From positions 2,384,427 through 2,448,426 of the forward strand of contig NZ_BMID01000001.1 in NCBI RefSeq assembly GCF_014641655.1: 64,000 nucleotides of DNA. The letters run 5' to 3'. This DNA is from Pseudoblastomonas marina (lineage in GTDB: Bacteria > Pseudomonadota > Alphaproteobacteria > Sphingomonadales > Sphingomonadaceae). Within the stretch, counting starts at the first letter, position 1, and the number at the start of each line of letters is the position of its first letter. The notes under the pieces are model-generated. The model was not told where the DNA came from, made no database searches, and saw nothing but the letters and a program-made list of their open reading frames with translations. A program made the position numbers and the translations under genes. Positions 53,381 through 62,051 of this stretch are shown one piece after another.

Positions 53381-54655
53381 TCAGTCGCGCCAGATTCCGC
53401 GCGTATCGTAGACCAGTGCATCGCCGCGCTCTGCGGCGGGGATCGCCCGGAAAACGTCGTGATCTACCAGCACGATATGAATTCCCGCGCTTTCGATCGC
53501 ATGATCGATATCGGCGAGCCGCGCGCCCGTCCCGTCGAACTCGCGCGGCAGCTCGGTCGCGTGCGGTTCGACGATCGAGATGCGGTTGCCGAAACGCCGC
53601 GCGAGCCTGGCGGCGATGAAGCGGGCCGGGCTCTCGCGGAAATCGTCGATATTGGCCTTGAAGGCGAGGCCGTAGACGGCGACCGGGGTGTTAGGGTGGT
53701 CGGCGCACAGCGCAGTCGCGCGGTCGAGCACGTGGTGCATCTTGGCATCGTTGCGTTCGCGCGCGGTACGGATCAGGTCGCTTTGCTCGGGTGCGCCGTG
53801 GACGATGAACCAGGGGTCGACCGCAATGCAGTGTCCGCCGACGCCCGGACCGGGCTGGAGGATGTTGACCCGCGGATGGCGGTTGGCGAGTCGGATCACC
53901 TCCCACACGTCGAGATCCATCGTATCGGCGATCATCGACAGCTCGTTGGCGAAGGCGATGTTGACGTCGCGAAAGGCATTTTCGACCAGCTTGGTCATCT
54001 CGGCCGAGCGCGCATCGGTGACCACGCATTCGCCGCGCACGAAGCTCTTGTAGAAGGCCAGGGCCTTGCGCGCGCAACGCGGGGTGATCCCGCCGATCGA
54101 GCGATCGTTGTCGATCAGCTCGACCAGGATCCGGCCGGGCAGCACGCGCTCGGGGCAATAAGCGATCGCAATATCGGGCGTGCCCCCTTCTCTTCCATTG
54201 GTGCCCAGCCCCGGAAGCTTGAGGTCGGGACGCAATTCGGCGATCCGGTCGCGCATCGCCTCGGTCGTGCCGACCGGCGAGGTCGATTCGAGGATCACCG
54301 TGTTGCCGGGTTCGAGCACCGGGGCGAGCCGCGCGGCGGCGTCCATCACGAAGGTCAGGTCGGGGGTGTGGTTGCCGTCCTTCTCGAACGGCGTCGGCAC
54401 TGCGAGCACGAAGGTATCGGCGGGCCTGATCTCGGTTCCGGCGGTCAGCAACCCGCGCTGGACGACCCCGCGCACCAGCCCGTCGAGGTCGACCTCTTCG
54501 ATATGGATTTCACCGCGATTGATCGTTTCGACGACCTGCTCACTGACATCCACGCCATAGGTCGGGATGCCCGCGCGCGCGATGATCGCGGCGGTCGGCA
54601 GCCCGATATAGCCGAGGCCGATCACGCATGCCGTGTGGTCGCGTCCGCTGTTCAT
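53381..54655 (-). CDS. wecC: UDP-N-acetyl-D-mannosamine dehydrogenase WecC
   Basis: A 424-residue nucleotide-sugar dehydrogenase that oxidises UDP-ManNAc to UDP-ManNAcA in two NAD-dependent steps. GLGYIGLPTAAIIARAG is the nucleotide motif. ESTSPVGTTE, IAYCPERVLPGRI, KLVENAFRDVNIAFANELSMI and the catalytic cysteine in GPGVGGHCIAVDPWF are all present. It lies 77 bases downstream of wecB. A CtrA-like box is in that gap. Confidence 0.95.
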   Translation of the reverse strand: MNSGRDHTACVIGLGYIGLPTAAIIARAGIPTYGVDVSEQVVETINRGEIHIEEVDLDGLVRGVVQRGLLTAGTEIRPADTFVLAVPTPFEKDGNHTPDLTFVMDAAARLAPVLEPGNTVILESTSPVGTTEAMRDRIAELRPDLKLPGLGTNGREGGTPDIAIAYCPERVLPGRILVELIDNDRSIGGITPRCARKALAFYKSFVRGECVVTDARSAEMTKLVENAFRDVNIAFANELSMIADTMDLDVWEVIRLANRHPRVNILQPGPGVGGHCIAVDPWFIVHGAPEQSDLIRTARERNDAKMHHVLDRATALCADHPNTPVAVYGLAFKANIDDFRESPARFIAARLARRFGNRISIVEPHATELPREFDGTGARLADIDHAIESAGIHIVLVDHDVFRAIPAAERGDALVYDTRGIWRD

Positions 54656-54705
54656 GTCGCTGTTCGGCCCCTCGCAAATCTCGCACCGCCCCTAGCACGA
54701 TACGG

Positions 54706-54720
54706 TTAATTCATGCGTAA
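54706..54720. promoter_or_regulatory. CtrA-like box upstream of wecC
   Basis: TTAA-N7-GTAA at 54706-54720 differs by one base from the CtrA consensus TTAA-N7-TTAA. It lies 51-65 bases upstream of the wecC start. A similar box lies upstream of wecB. Confidence 0.3.
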
Positions 54721-54732
54721 CGGAATAACGGG

Positions 54733-55854
54733 TCAACCGGCGTCGGCGACCAGCAGCGCGATCCGTTCGGCCGACTTGCCGTCGCCGAAGGGATTGTGCG
54801 CGCGCGCCATCGCTTCGTAGGCGGATGGATCGTCGAGCAGGCGTTCGACCTCGGCCACGATCCGGTCTGCATCGGTGCCGACGAGCCTGGCGGTGCCGGC
54901 CGCGACGCCTTCGGGCCGCTCGGTGGTCTCGCGCATCACCAGCACCGGCTTGCCGAGCGCGGGCGCCTCTTCCTGCACCCCGCCGCTATCGGTGAGCATG
55001 ATGTCGGCGAGCGACAGCAGGTGGGCGAAATGCGGGTAGTCGAGCGGCTCGATCATTGCGACGTTGTCGAGCCCGCCGAGCGCCTCGTCCATCACCGCGC
55101 GCACGTTCGGGTTGGGATGGACCGGGAAGATCAGCGCCACGTCATCACGCGCGGCGATCCGGCGGATCGCCTCGGCGATCGCCTCGAGCCCGCCGCCGAA
55201 ATTCTCGCGCCGGTGGCTGGTCACCCCGATGATGCGCTTGTCGGCGAAGCGCTCCTCAAAGTCGGCCAGGCCCGCGGCCAGTTCGGGCTCGCGCGCGATC
55301 CGCTCGGTGACCCAGTGCAGCGCGTCGATCACGGTGTTGCCGGTTACGTGGATCGTCGCCGGGTCGACATTCTCGGCCTTGAGCGCGCTCGCGGCCGTTT
55401 CGGTGGGGGCAAAATGCAGCGCGGCGAAACTGCCGACCACCTTGCGGTTCACCTCTTCGGGCCACGGCTGGTAGATGTCGCCGCTGCGCAGTCCCGCCTC
55501 GACGTGATCGACAGGGATCCTGCGGTAATAGGCCGCCAGCGCAGCGCACATGACGGTGGCCGTATCCCCCTGCACCATAACCCGGTCGGGCCGCTCGATG
55601 TCCATCACCTTGCCGAGTTCGACCAGTAGCGAAGCGGTCAGCGCGTCGAGCGACTGCCCGGGGGTCATGAGGTCGAGATCGTGGTCGGGCACGATGCCCG
55701 CGATATCGAGCACCTGGTCGAGCAGGCCGCGATGCTGGGCCGAAACGCAGACGACGGGTTCGACCCCGTCGGTTTCGTGCAAAGCTCGGATGACGGGAAA
55801 CAGCTTTATCGCCTCGGGACGGGTCCCGAACACGACGAGAATCTTCTTGGCCAT
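54733..55854 (-). CDS. wecB: UDP-GlcNAc 2-epimerase (non-hydrolysing) WecB
   Basis: A 373-residue enzyme that interconverts UDP-GlcNAc and UDP-ManNAc. Motifs are VFGTRPEAIKLFPVI, VQGDTATVMCAALAAYY, HVEAGLRSGDIYQPWPEEVNR (with the active-site histidine and glutamate) and VTSHRRENFG, with TDSGGVQEEAPALGKPVLVMRETTERPEG. It feeds wecC just downstream. Together they would supply ManNAcA to the WecG-type transferase at 42308. Confidence 0.96.
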   Translation of the reverse strand: MAKKILVVFGTRPEAIKLFPVIRALHETDGVEPVVCVSAQHRGLLDQVLDIAGIVPDHDLDLMTPGQSLDALTASLLVELGKVMDIERPDRVMVQGDTATVMCAALAAYYRRIPVDHVEAGLRSGDIYQPWPEEVNRKVVGSFAALHFAPTETAASALKAENVDPATIHVTGNTVIDALHWVTERIAREPELAAGLADFEERFADKRIIGVTSHRRENFGGGLEAIAEAIRRIAARDDVALIFPVHPNPNVRAVMDEALGGLDNVAMIEPLDYPHFAHLLSLADIMLTDSGGVQEEAPALGKPVLVMRETTERPEGVAAGTARLVGTDADRIVAEVERLLDDPSAYEAMARAHNPFGDGKSAERIALLVADAG

Positions 55855-55896
55855 GCGCCCCCCTTGCCTTGCGGGAGACGCTCTAGCCGCCGAAGC

Positions 55897-55911
55897 CTAA
55901 ACTGTCATTAA
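55897..55911. promoter_or_regulatory. CtrA-like box upstream of wecB
   Basis: CTAA-N7-TTAA at 55897-55911, one mismatch to TTAA-N7-TTAA, lies 43-57 bases upstream of the wecB start. Its edge overlaps the stop codon of the upstream gene. Confidence 0.3.
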
Positions 55912-56513
55912 CCCTGCGGTTCGTCGGCAGTGTCTTCGTCCGCATTCTCGTCCGGCTGCGTCGTCGCGGGCGGAGCCGGCAGCGGCGCGGAGTCAGGATC
56001 TTCGGCCGCACGCTCGGCTTCGAGCTTGCGCATATAGGCCGCTTCGAGCTCCTCGACGCGGGCCTGCGTCTCGGCCGCGTCCTCGTCGATTTCCGCGAGG
56101 CGTTCTTGCCGCGCTTCCTCGATCAGCTGGGCGAAGCGGACCGAATCGGCCATCGCCTTCTCGCCATAGGCCTTGCGGATCATCTCCTGCGTGCAGCCGG
56201 TGAAGCCACCCGCCCCGGTCGGCGAGCAGCTCTGGATGCCGCTATCGGTCATCATTTCGTACGTCCGCACGCGATCCTCGAACGGCTCGGCGTCGCGGCT
56301 GCCGCTCTGCCGCAATTCCTTGGGGATGCGATAGGGGTCCTCGAGCCGTCCGCAGACGGTGATCGTGGTCTCGGTCGAGGCCGGGCATTCCTCGTCCTCG
56401 GTGATGAAGACCTGGTTGATCTTGGTGTCCGCATCCTGCGCCATGGCGGGCGTCGCGAAGGCGGTCGCAGCGAAGATGCCGGGGGCGATCAGGGTCAGAG
56501 CGAGCTTCTTCAT
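55908..56513 (-). CDS. Uncharacterised secreted protein
   Basis: A 201-residue protein with a clear signal peptide (KKLALTLIAPGIFAATAFATPAMAQ). The mature part has several cysteines (DEECPAST, TVCGRLEDPYRIP, SCSPTGAGGFTGCTQ), then a coiled-coil-like acidic helix and a Pro/Glu/Asp-rich tail. The CGRLEDPYRIPKELR segment is shared with small exported proteins of sphingomonads as I recall, without a known role. The start at 56513 has AAGGA 9 bases upstream. It is the last gene of a minus-strand run after coq7, 59 bases away. Confidence 0.75.
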   Translation of the reverse strand: MKKLALTLIAPGIFAATAFATPAMAQDADTKINQVFITEDEECPASTETTITVCGRLEDPYRIPKELRQSGSRDAEPFEDRVRTYEMMTDSGIQSCSPTGAGGFTGCTQEMIRKAYGEKAMADSVRFAQLIEEARQERLAEIDEDAAETQARVEELEAAYMRKLEAERAAEDPDSAPLPAPPATTQPDENADEDTADEPQG

Positions 56514-56572
56514 GGGCTTTTCCTTGTCCTCATCGAAACAGCGCGGGAGCGGCCCACGCGGTTCCGGCACAA

Positions 56573-57100
56573 TCAGATTTTCTCCGAAATACGGATGGCG
56601 AGGCGGCAGCCGAGCCGGATCGCACCCGACAGCAGCGCATAGGCCGGGGCCTGTTCCGCCCCCGCTTCGAGCGCGGCATCGCGATGCTCGCGTTCGTCCT
56701 CGCGGAATTCCTCGACCATCGCCGAAAGTTCGGGGTCGCTGTCGCCCAGCTCGTCGAGCTGGTCGGAATAATGCTTGTCGATCTCGGTCTCGATCGCGGC
56801 GGTGCAGGCCATCGCCGCCTCGGGGCCCAGCAGCGCCGTGCCCGCGCCGAGCGCATAGCCGGCGACCGACCAGAAGGGCTGCAGCGCGGTAGGGCGCACG
56901 CCGCGTTCGGCCATCAGAGCGTCGAAGCGGGCGCGATGACCTTCTTCCTGCCGCGCCATCCCCTCGATCTCGGTCGAGAGGTGCGAGCGATTGCCCATCA
57001 CCGCCAGCTGGCCGCGATAGATCCGTGTCGCGCCGAATTCGCCGGCCTGGTCGACCCGGATCATCTCGGCGAGGCGGCTTGGTGCGGTCTGCGTGGTCAT
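56573..57100 (-). CDS. coq7: Demethoxyubiquinone hydroxylase Coq7
   Basis: A 175-residue di-iron monooxygenase of ubiquinone synthesis that hydroxylates the C6 position of the ring. The metal-ligand motifs are GEFGATRIYRGQ, QEEGHRARF and REDEREHRD, with ETEIDKHYSDQL. The hydrophobic helix FWSVAGYALGAGTALLG anchors it to the membrane surface. The ATG at 57100 overlaps the dsbB-like stop (ATGA). Confidence 0.95.
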   Translation of the reverse strand: MTTQTAPSRLAEMIRVDQAGEFGATRIYRGQLAVMGNRSHLSTEIEGMARQEEGHRARFDALMAERGVRPTALQPFWSVAGYALGAGTALLGPEAAMACTAAIETEIDKHYSDQLDELGDSDPELSAMVEEFREDEREHRDAALEAGAEQAPAYALLSGAIRLGCRLAIRISEKI

Positions 57101-57600
57101 CGCGGTCTCCCGGACTTGGCAAGTAGCGCGAACACGGTCAGCGCGCCCGCGATCGAGAACAGGAAATTCCAGCCCGCAAGCGAAATCCCGAACAGCGACC
57201 ATGGTGCCACGTCGCAGCGCACGAGATCGGCATTCATGATCGCTGCCAGCGGATCGCCGCCCGACAGGTCGACCGCCGACGAGCAACCGGTGATGCCGTC
57301 CCACCAGCCATATTCGACCCCGGCATGGAAGCCGCCGATCAGCCCCGAAACGAGCACCGCGAAGGCGGCGAGCGCGACCGGCCAGCGCGCCGGCCGGAGC
57401 GCGAAGCCGAAGAACGAAATCGCGATCGCCGCGATGTGCGGATAGCGCTGCCACCAGCACATCTCGCACGGGAAGAGCCCGAACACATATTGCGAAATCA
57501 GCGCCCCACCGAGCAGGAAGGACGGCACGCCGAGCGCAATCCAGCGCGCGGTCCGCCGCGCGGTGCCGGTGGTGTCGCCGATGGTCTTGCGTCCGCGCAT
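57097..57600 (-). CDS. dsbB: Disulfide bond formation protein B (DsbB family)
   Basis: A 167-residue inner-membrane protein with four helices. The first redox pair is the CxxC in FPCEMCWWQRYPHI. The second pair is in ITGCSSAVD and LVRCDVAPWS. DsbB reoxidises DsbA and passes electrons to quinone. The start at 57600 (MRGRKTIGD) is chosen since longer frames add an Arg/Ser-rich tail that is unlike a protein. It lies 4 bases after the ctpA stop and overlaps coq7. Confidence 0.9.
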   Translation of the reverse strand: MRGRKTIGDTTGTARRTARWIALGVPSFLLGGALISQYVFGLFPCEMCWWQRYPHIAAIAISFFGFALRPARWPVALAAFAVLVSGLIGGFHAGVEYGWWDGITGCSSAVDLSGGDPLAAIMNADLVRCDVAPWSLFGISLAGWNFLFSIAGALTVFALLAKSGRPR

Positions 57601-57604
57601 CGCC

Positions 57605-58972
57605 TTACTTGCGCCGCGCGAGGCCGACGGGGTTCGACGTGCGATTGAGCGTCTTGATCGCGTAGTCGAGCTGGAAGTCCTCGATTCCCTGCGCCTCGAG
57701 CTCTTCCGCCGTGACCTCGAAACGCGGATCGGCCTTGCGGTCGTTCTCGAGCTCGCGTTCGTCGAGATCGATTTCATTGATCAGGTGCCCACGCAAGTCG
57801 CTTTCGCGGAAGGCGAGGCGCGCGCGGCGGGCGGCATCGGGATCGGACAGCTGCGGCACGCGGATGTCGGGATTGATCCCGCCCTCCTGCACCGACTTGC
57901 CCGCCGGGGTGTAGTAGCGCGCGGTCGTCAGCTTGAGGCCGCGCGTGCGATCGTCGTCGAGATAGAACAGCGACTGGACGCTGCCCTTGCCGAAGCTGCG
58001 TTCGCCCATCACCAGCGCGCGGCGCTGGTCCTGCAGCGCGCCCGCGACGATCTCGCTCGCCGAAGCCGAACCGGCATTGATCAGCACGATCATCGGCAGG
58101 CCGGGCGTGATCTCGCCACGGAAGACGAGTTCGGCGGGGAAGGTCCGGTTGTCCTCCTCGCGCCGCCCCTTCTGCGACACGATCGTGCCCTCGGTCAGGA
58201 ACAGGTCGGACAGGATCACCGCTTCGCGCAGCGACCCGCCCGGATTGTTGCGCATGTCCAGCACCAGACCGGTCAGCTTGCCGCCCGGCACGTCGCGCCG
58301 CATCGAATCGATCGCCTCGGCGACATCGATCCCGACATCGCGCGAGAATTCGTTGATCGAGATCACCCCGACCGTGCCCTCGATCTCGTAGGTCACCGGT
58401 TCGAGCTGGATGCGCCCGCGGGTGACGGTCACGTCGAACGTGTCCTCGCGCCCGGCGCGGAAGATGGTGAGCTGGATATCGGTGCCCTCGGGCCCGCGCA
58501 TCTTCGCGACCGCCTCGTCGAGCTCCCAGCCGATGATCGACTTGCCGTCGAGGTGGGTGATGTAGTCGCCGGCCTTGATGCCCATCTCGTCCGCCGGACT
58601 GCCCTTGAACGGGGAGATCACCTTGACCGCGCCGTCCTCTGACACGACCGAGAGGCCGAGGCCCTGGTATTCGCCGTCGACCAGCGTGTTGAGCCGTTCG
58701 ATCGCGGTCCCGTCGAGATAGCCCGAATGCGGGTCGAGGCTGGCGAGCATTCCGTCGATCGCGCCGCGGATCAGCTGCTCGTCATCGACGCCCTCGACAT
58801 AGTTCGATTTCACCATCTCGTAGATTTCGAACAGGCGGGCGAAGTCGGACGAGGTGCGCGCATCGACCTGCGCAAGGCCGGCCGTGGTCGCGGGAAGCAG
58901 CGCCACGGCACCGACGAGGGCGCTGGCACGGGCGAGCGAAGCGAATTTTTTCTTCAACCGAAAACTCCTCAT
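57605..58972 (-). CDS. ctpA: Carboxy-terminal processing protease (S41)
   Basis: A periplasmic serine protease of up to 455 residues with a signal peptide. The PDZ domain is at about 90-175 (GLGLSVVSEDGAVKVISPFKGSPA). The catalytic serine lies in NAGSASASEIVAG and the lysine in GERSFGKGSVQ. CtpA-type enzymes trim envelope and peptidoglycan-related proteins. The annotated ATG has no good ribosome-binding site. A TTG at 58957 (residue 6, LKKKFASLARASA) has AGGAG 8 bases upstream and may be the real start, giving about 450 residues. Confidence 0.94.
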   Translation of the reverse strand: MRSFRLKKKFASLARASALVGAVALLPATTAGLAQVDARTSSDFARLFEIYEMVKSNYVEGVDDEQLIRGAIDGMLASLDPHSGYLDGTAIERLNTLVDGEYQGLGLSVVSEDGAVKVISPFKGSPADEMGIKAGDYITHLDGKSIIGWELDEAVAKMRGPEGTDIQLTIFRAGREDTFDVTVTRGRIQLEPVTYEIEGTVGVISINEFSRDVGIDVAEAIDSMRRDVPGGKLTGLVLDMRNNPGGSLREAVILSDLFLTEGTIVSQKGRREEDNRTFPAELVFRGEITPGLPMIVLINAGSASASEIVAGALQDQRRALVMGERSFGKGSVQSLFYLDDDRTRGLKLTTARYYTPAGKSVQEGGINPDIRVPQLSDPDAARRARLAFRESDLRGHLINEIDLDERELENDRKADPRFEVTAEELEAQGIEDFQLDYAIKTLNRTSNPVGLARRK

Positions 58973-59041
58973 ACGCGCGGATTTATCGCAGACCCGGCCT
59001 TAACGCCAGCTTGCGCGCTGCAAACGTGCGATCCACTCCGT

Positions 59042-60235
59042 CTAGCGCAACAGCGGGAGCGGGTTGACCGGCTCTCCGCGACGGCGCAGTTCGAGGATCA
59101 CCCGCCCCAGGCGCGGATCGGCGACTCCGAGCGGACTGCCGGCGACGAGTTCCTCGCCCACCCGCACGTCGAGCCGGCCGATCCCGGTGACCAGCGAGGT
59201 CCAGCCATTGGCGTGTTCGACGATCACAATCCGGCCATAGCCCGAATAGGGCCCGGCGAAGGCGACCCGGCCCGCGCCGGGTGCGGCGACCAGCGCCCCG
59301 CTTTCGACCGCGAGCGTCAAGCCGCGCGACGAACCGCCGAATCCCTCGGCAAGGCGACCGTTCGCGGGCAGGATATAGGGATCGGGCGAGGCCGAGGTCT
59401 GCAACGCGGTGACGGTCGGATCCTCGACCCTCACCTCGCCCGGTCGAGCAGGACGGATCTTCGGGCCCGGCAAGGCGGCGAGGCGCGCGCGGAGCGAGGC
59501 GGCCTCGTCGATCTCGTCGAGTAACCCGGTCAGATCCCGGGCGCGCTCGGCGAGTGCCAGCGCCCGCTCCTCTTCGCGCGCGGCCTCGCTCCCGAGGCGA
59601 CGCGAGGCGAGGCGCTGTCGGGTTTCGGTCTCGAGTAGGGCCTTGCGCCGCTCGGCAAGGCGGGTTTCGGTCGTGCGCAGGCGTTCGATCGCCGCGGCTT
59701 CGCTCCGCTCGACCTGGCGGATCGCCGAAACCTCTTCACGCAGCACGGCCGTGCGCCGCTCGATCACCGGCAGCATAGAGGACATCAGCGCCCGCGCCCG
59801 CAGCGTTTCGTCGACCGTACCCGGTCGCAACAGCGTGAAGGCCGGAGGGTTGCGCGACAGTCGCTGCAAGGTCGCGGTGAGCCCCATAAGCGGGCGTTGG
59901 CGCGCGGCCAGATCGGCCTCGAGCCGACTGCGTTCGCGGCCGACGGCGCGCAGTTGCGCCTCGGCCAGCACGCGCTCGGCCTCGGCCTGCTGCACGCGGG
60001 CAGCGAGCGCGGCGGCCTCGCGGGCATTTTTTTCGGCTTCGTCTCCGGTCTTCTCGGCCTCGCGTTCGAGCCGGTCGCCACGCGCCTTGGCCTCGCGCGC
60101 CTGCTCGCGCGCCCGCTCGACCGCTTGCTGCGTGGCGGTGCCGTCGGCTTCCTGCACGAAGGCGGGATTTGGCACCGACGCTATTGCCGCGGCGCCGAGC
60201 GCGACAAGGACGATCAGGGGCAGCACGACACGCAT
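59042..60235 (-). CDS. envC: EnvC-type murein hydrolase activator, degenerate LytM domain
   Basis: A 397-residue periplasmic protein. A signal peptide (ending PNPAFVQEADG) precedes a long coiled coil at about 30-250, rich in Arg, Glu and Ala. The C-terminal LytM/M23 domain has lost the zinc ligands: SRGLTLAV in place of HxGxD and ILELRRRG in place of HxHFE. Loss of these residues marks EnvC-type activators, which switch on amidases at the division site rather than cut peptidoglycan themselves. It lies 9 bases after rlmH. Confidence 0.9.
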   Translation of the reverse strand: MRVVLPLIVLVALGAAAIASVPNPAFVQEADGTATQQAVERAREQAREAKARGDRLEREAEKTGDEAEKNAREAAALAARVQQAEAERVLAEAQLRAVGRERSRLEADLAARQRPLMGLTATLQRLSRNPPAFTLLRPGTVDETLRARALMSSMLPVIERRTAVLREEVSAIRQVERSEAAAIERLRTTETRLAERRKALLETETRQRLASRRLGSEAAREEERALALAERARDLTGLLDEIDEAASLRARLAALPGPKIRPARPGEVRVEDPTVTALQTSASPDPYILPANGRLAEGFGGSSRGLTLAVESGALVAAPGAGRVAFAGPYSGYGRIVIVEHANGWTSLVTGIGRLDVRVGEELVAGSPLGVADPRLGRVILELRRRGEPVNPLPLLR

Positions 60236-60244
60236 GGGGCGTAC

Positions 60245-60664
60245 CTATGCGCGATGATAGGGATGCCCGGCAAGGATCGCCGTCGCACGGTACAATTGTT
60301 CGGCCAGCATCGCGCGGGCGATCATGTGCGGCCAGGTCGCCGAACCATAAGCGAGCAGGAGGTCGGCTTCCGTGCGCACGGCGCCGTCATGCCCGTCGGC
60401 GGCGCCGATCAGAAACTGCACTTCGCGCACTCCGTTATCGCGCCAGCGTTCGAGGGTGGCGGCGAATTTCTCCGACGGGAGATCCTTCCCCCGCTCGTCG
60501 AGCGCGACGGTTCGCGAGGGAGCCTGCGCCGGAGGGATGGTTCCACCGGTGTCGGGCAGTTCGGTCACCTTCGTATCCCAGCGGATGCGCTTGAGATAGC
60601 GCTCGACCAGCTCGGCCTCGGGGCTGCGGCCGATCTTGCCGCGCGCGACGATGTGAAGGAGCAC
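60245..60664 (-). CDS. rlmH: 23S rRNA pseudouridine(1915)-N3 methyltransferase RlmH
   Basis: A 139-residue SPOUT methyltransferase that modifies position 1915 of 23S rRNA. It has LHIVARGKIGRSPEAELVERYLKRI at the start, VALDERGKDLPSEKFA, FLIGAADGHD as the SAM-binding knot, and WPHMIARAMLAEQLYRA at the end. The GTG start at 60664 fits the family N-terminus. It sits between rsfS and envC in the usual alphaproteobacterial order. Confidence 0.95.
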   Translation of the reverse strand: MLLHIVARGKIGRSPEAELVERYLKRIRWDTKVTELPDTGGTIPPAQAPSRTVALDERGKDLPSEKFAATLERWRDNGVREVQFLIGAADGHDGAVRTEADLLLAYGSATWPHMIARAMLAEQLYRATAILAGHPYHRA

Positions 60665-60676
60665 GGTCCGGTCCGC

Positions 60677-61075
60677 TCAGGCCTCGCCGAGCGTCCACAT
60701 GCGTTCGAGATTGTAGAAGCTCCGCACTTCGGGGCGGAAGATGTGGACGACCACGTCGCCCGCATCGATGAGCACCCAGTCGCCCTGCGACAAGCCTTCC
60801 ATCTTGGGCGCGGGGTAGCCGCCCTGCTTGATCCTCTCGCCCAGTTTCATCGCGATCGCCGCGACCTGTCGCGTCGATCGGCCCGAGGCGATGACCATGA
60901 AATCGGCGATCCCGCTTTTTCCCTCGAGATCGATCGAGACGATGTCTTGCGCCTGGTCGTCGTCGAGCGATTGCAGCACGAGTTCGTGCAGCGATCCCTC
61001 TTCGGCCTCGGGCAAGGTATGCGGGGACGCGGCATTGTCGCGCGCGGATTGGGCCGTATTCATCGGTGAGATCAT
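60677..61075 (-). CDS. rsfS: Ribosome silencing factor RsfS
   Basis: A 132-residue RsfS/Iojap protein that binds the large ribosomal subunit (uL14) and stops subunit joining in poor growth. It has DIVSIDLEGKSGIADFMVIASGRSTRQV, then GDWVLIDAGDVVVHIFRPEVRSFYNLE and MWTLGEA. The ATG at 61075 has AGGAG only 2 bases upstream; the ATG at 61063 is an alternative. The N-terminal 25 residues are not conserved. Confidence 0.95.
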   Translation of the reverse strand: MISPMNTAQSARDNAASPHTLPEAEEGSLHELVLQSLDDDQAQDIVSIDLEGKSGIADFMVIASGRSTRQVAAIAMKLGERIKQGGYPAPKMEGLSQGDWVLIDAGDVVVHIFRPEVRSFYNLERMWTLGEA

Positions 61076-61130
61076 AGCTCCTGCAATTTAGGGTGTGCCG
61101 CCCGCCGCGCCAAGGGGTGGCCGGCGCGCA

Positions 61131-61781
61131 TCAGCGTCCCGGTTCCCGTTCTGGCGGGATCAAGCGGTGCGTCAGGGGGTCGCGAACGGGGAGGTCGGCA
61201 TGGCGCGCGGCCCAATCGGGCGACTGGCGGCGGATCGCGGTCGCGGATCGCGGATCGGGATCGAAACGCAGCATCACCAGGGTGGGCGCACTCCACACGG
61301 CCCGTTTGCGAAATCCGGCTGCGGAGACACGGTATCGCCGCAACCAGGCCATGGCGGGGCTCGCCATTGCCCGGTCATCGTACCCCGGACGCGCGATCAC
61401 CGCAATCGGCATCGTCCGCGCGATCCCCCGCCAGTCGCGCCAGCGGTGGAATTGGGCGAGGTTGTCGCTTCCCATCAACCACACGAACCGCCGTTTGGGA
61501 TAGCGCCGCACCAGCGCGCGCAGCGTGTCGATCGTGTAGCGCGTGCCGAGCTCGCGCTCGATCGCGGTCGGCACGATCGGCGCGCGGCGGGCCTTCATCC
61601 TGGCCGAGGCGAGCCTTGCGGCGAGCGGCGCCATTCCGTCCTTCGGTTTCAAGGGGTTGCCGGGGGACACCAGCCACCACGTCTCGTCCAGTCCCAGCGC
61701 TTCGAGTGCGAACAGCGTGATCCGGCGGTGTCCGCCATGCGCGGGATTGAAACTCCCGCCGAGGAGGGCCGTATCGGTCAT
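61131..61781 (-). CDS. nadD: Nicotinate-nucleotide adenylyltransferase NadD
   Basis: A 216-residue enzyme of NAD synthesis that adenylates nicotinate mononucleotide. LLGGSFNPAHGGHRRIT contains the HxGH nucleotidyl-transfer motif. WWLVSPGNPLK, the T-x-x-T-like TRYTIDTLRAL and WLMGSDNLAQFHRWRDW match the family. The start at 61781 (MTDTALLGGS) is placed just before the conserved strand. A 55-base gap separates it from rsfS. Confidence 0.94.
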   Translation of the reverse strand: MTDTALLGGSFNPAHGGHRRITLFALEALGLDETWWLVSPGNPLKPKDGMAPLAARLASARMKARRAPIVPTAIERELGTRYTIDTLRALVRRYPKRRFVWLMGSDNLAQFHRWRDWRGIARTMPIAVIARPGYDDRAMASPAMAWLRRYRVSAAGFRKRAVWSAPTLVMLRFDPDPRSATAIRRQSPDWAARHADLPVRDPLTHRLIPPEREPGR

Positions 61782-62051
61782 CGAACGGGTCAATGGCGCA
61801 GGCCGAGCCCCGTTGGCAAGCGCTTCGCGGCGGGCGAATCGCCCGGGAAGGCCTCCGGACGATTCGCCCAAGCCGCCCGAAATGCACTCCGGCGAGGAAT
61901 GTTCCCGCGATTCGCAGCCATTTATCGAGCGATGGAACGATTCATCGTATCGTACCCACGACTCGCCCCTGCCATCCCGGATTCACGGGTGACCTTATCA
62001 TTTGTCGCGATAGTGTGCCCCACACATTACGGACGGGTACGGGGTTTCGTT

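Noticed and set aside
59042-60235. LytM domain without zinc ligands as a broken peptidase gene
   Set aside because: Loss of the metal site is the normal state of EnvC-type activators, and the frame and coiled coil are intact.
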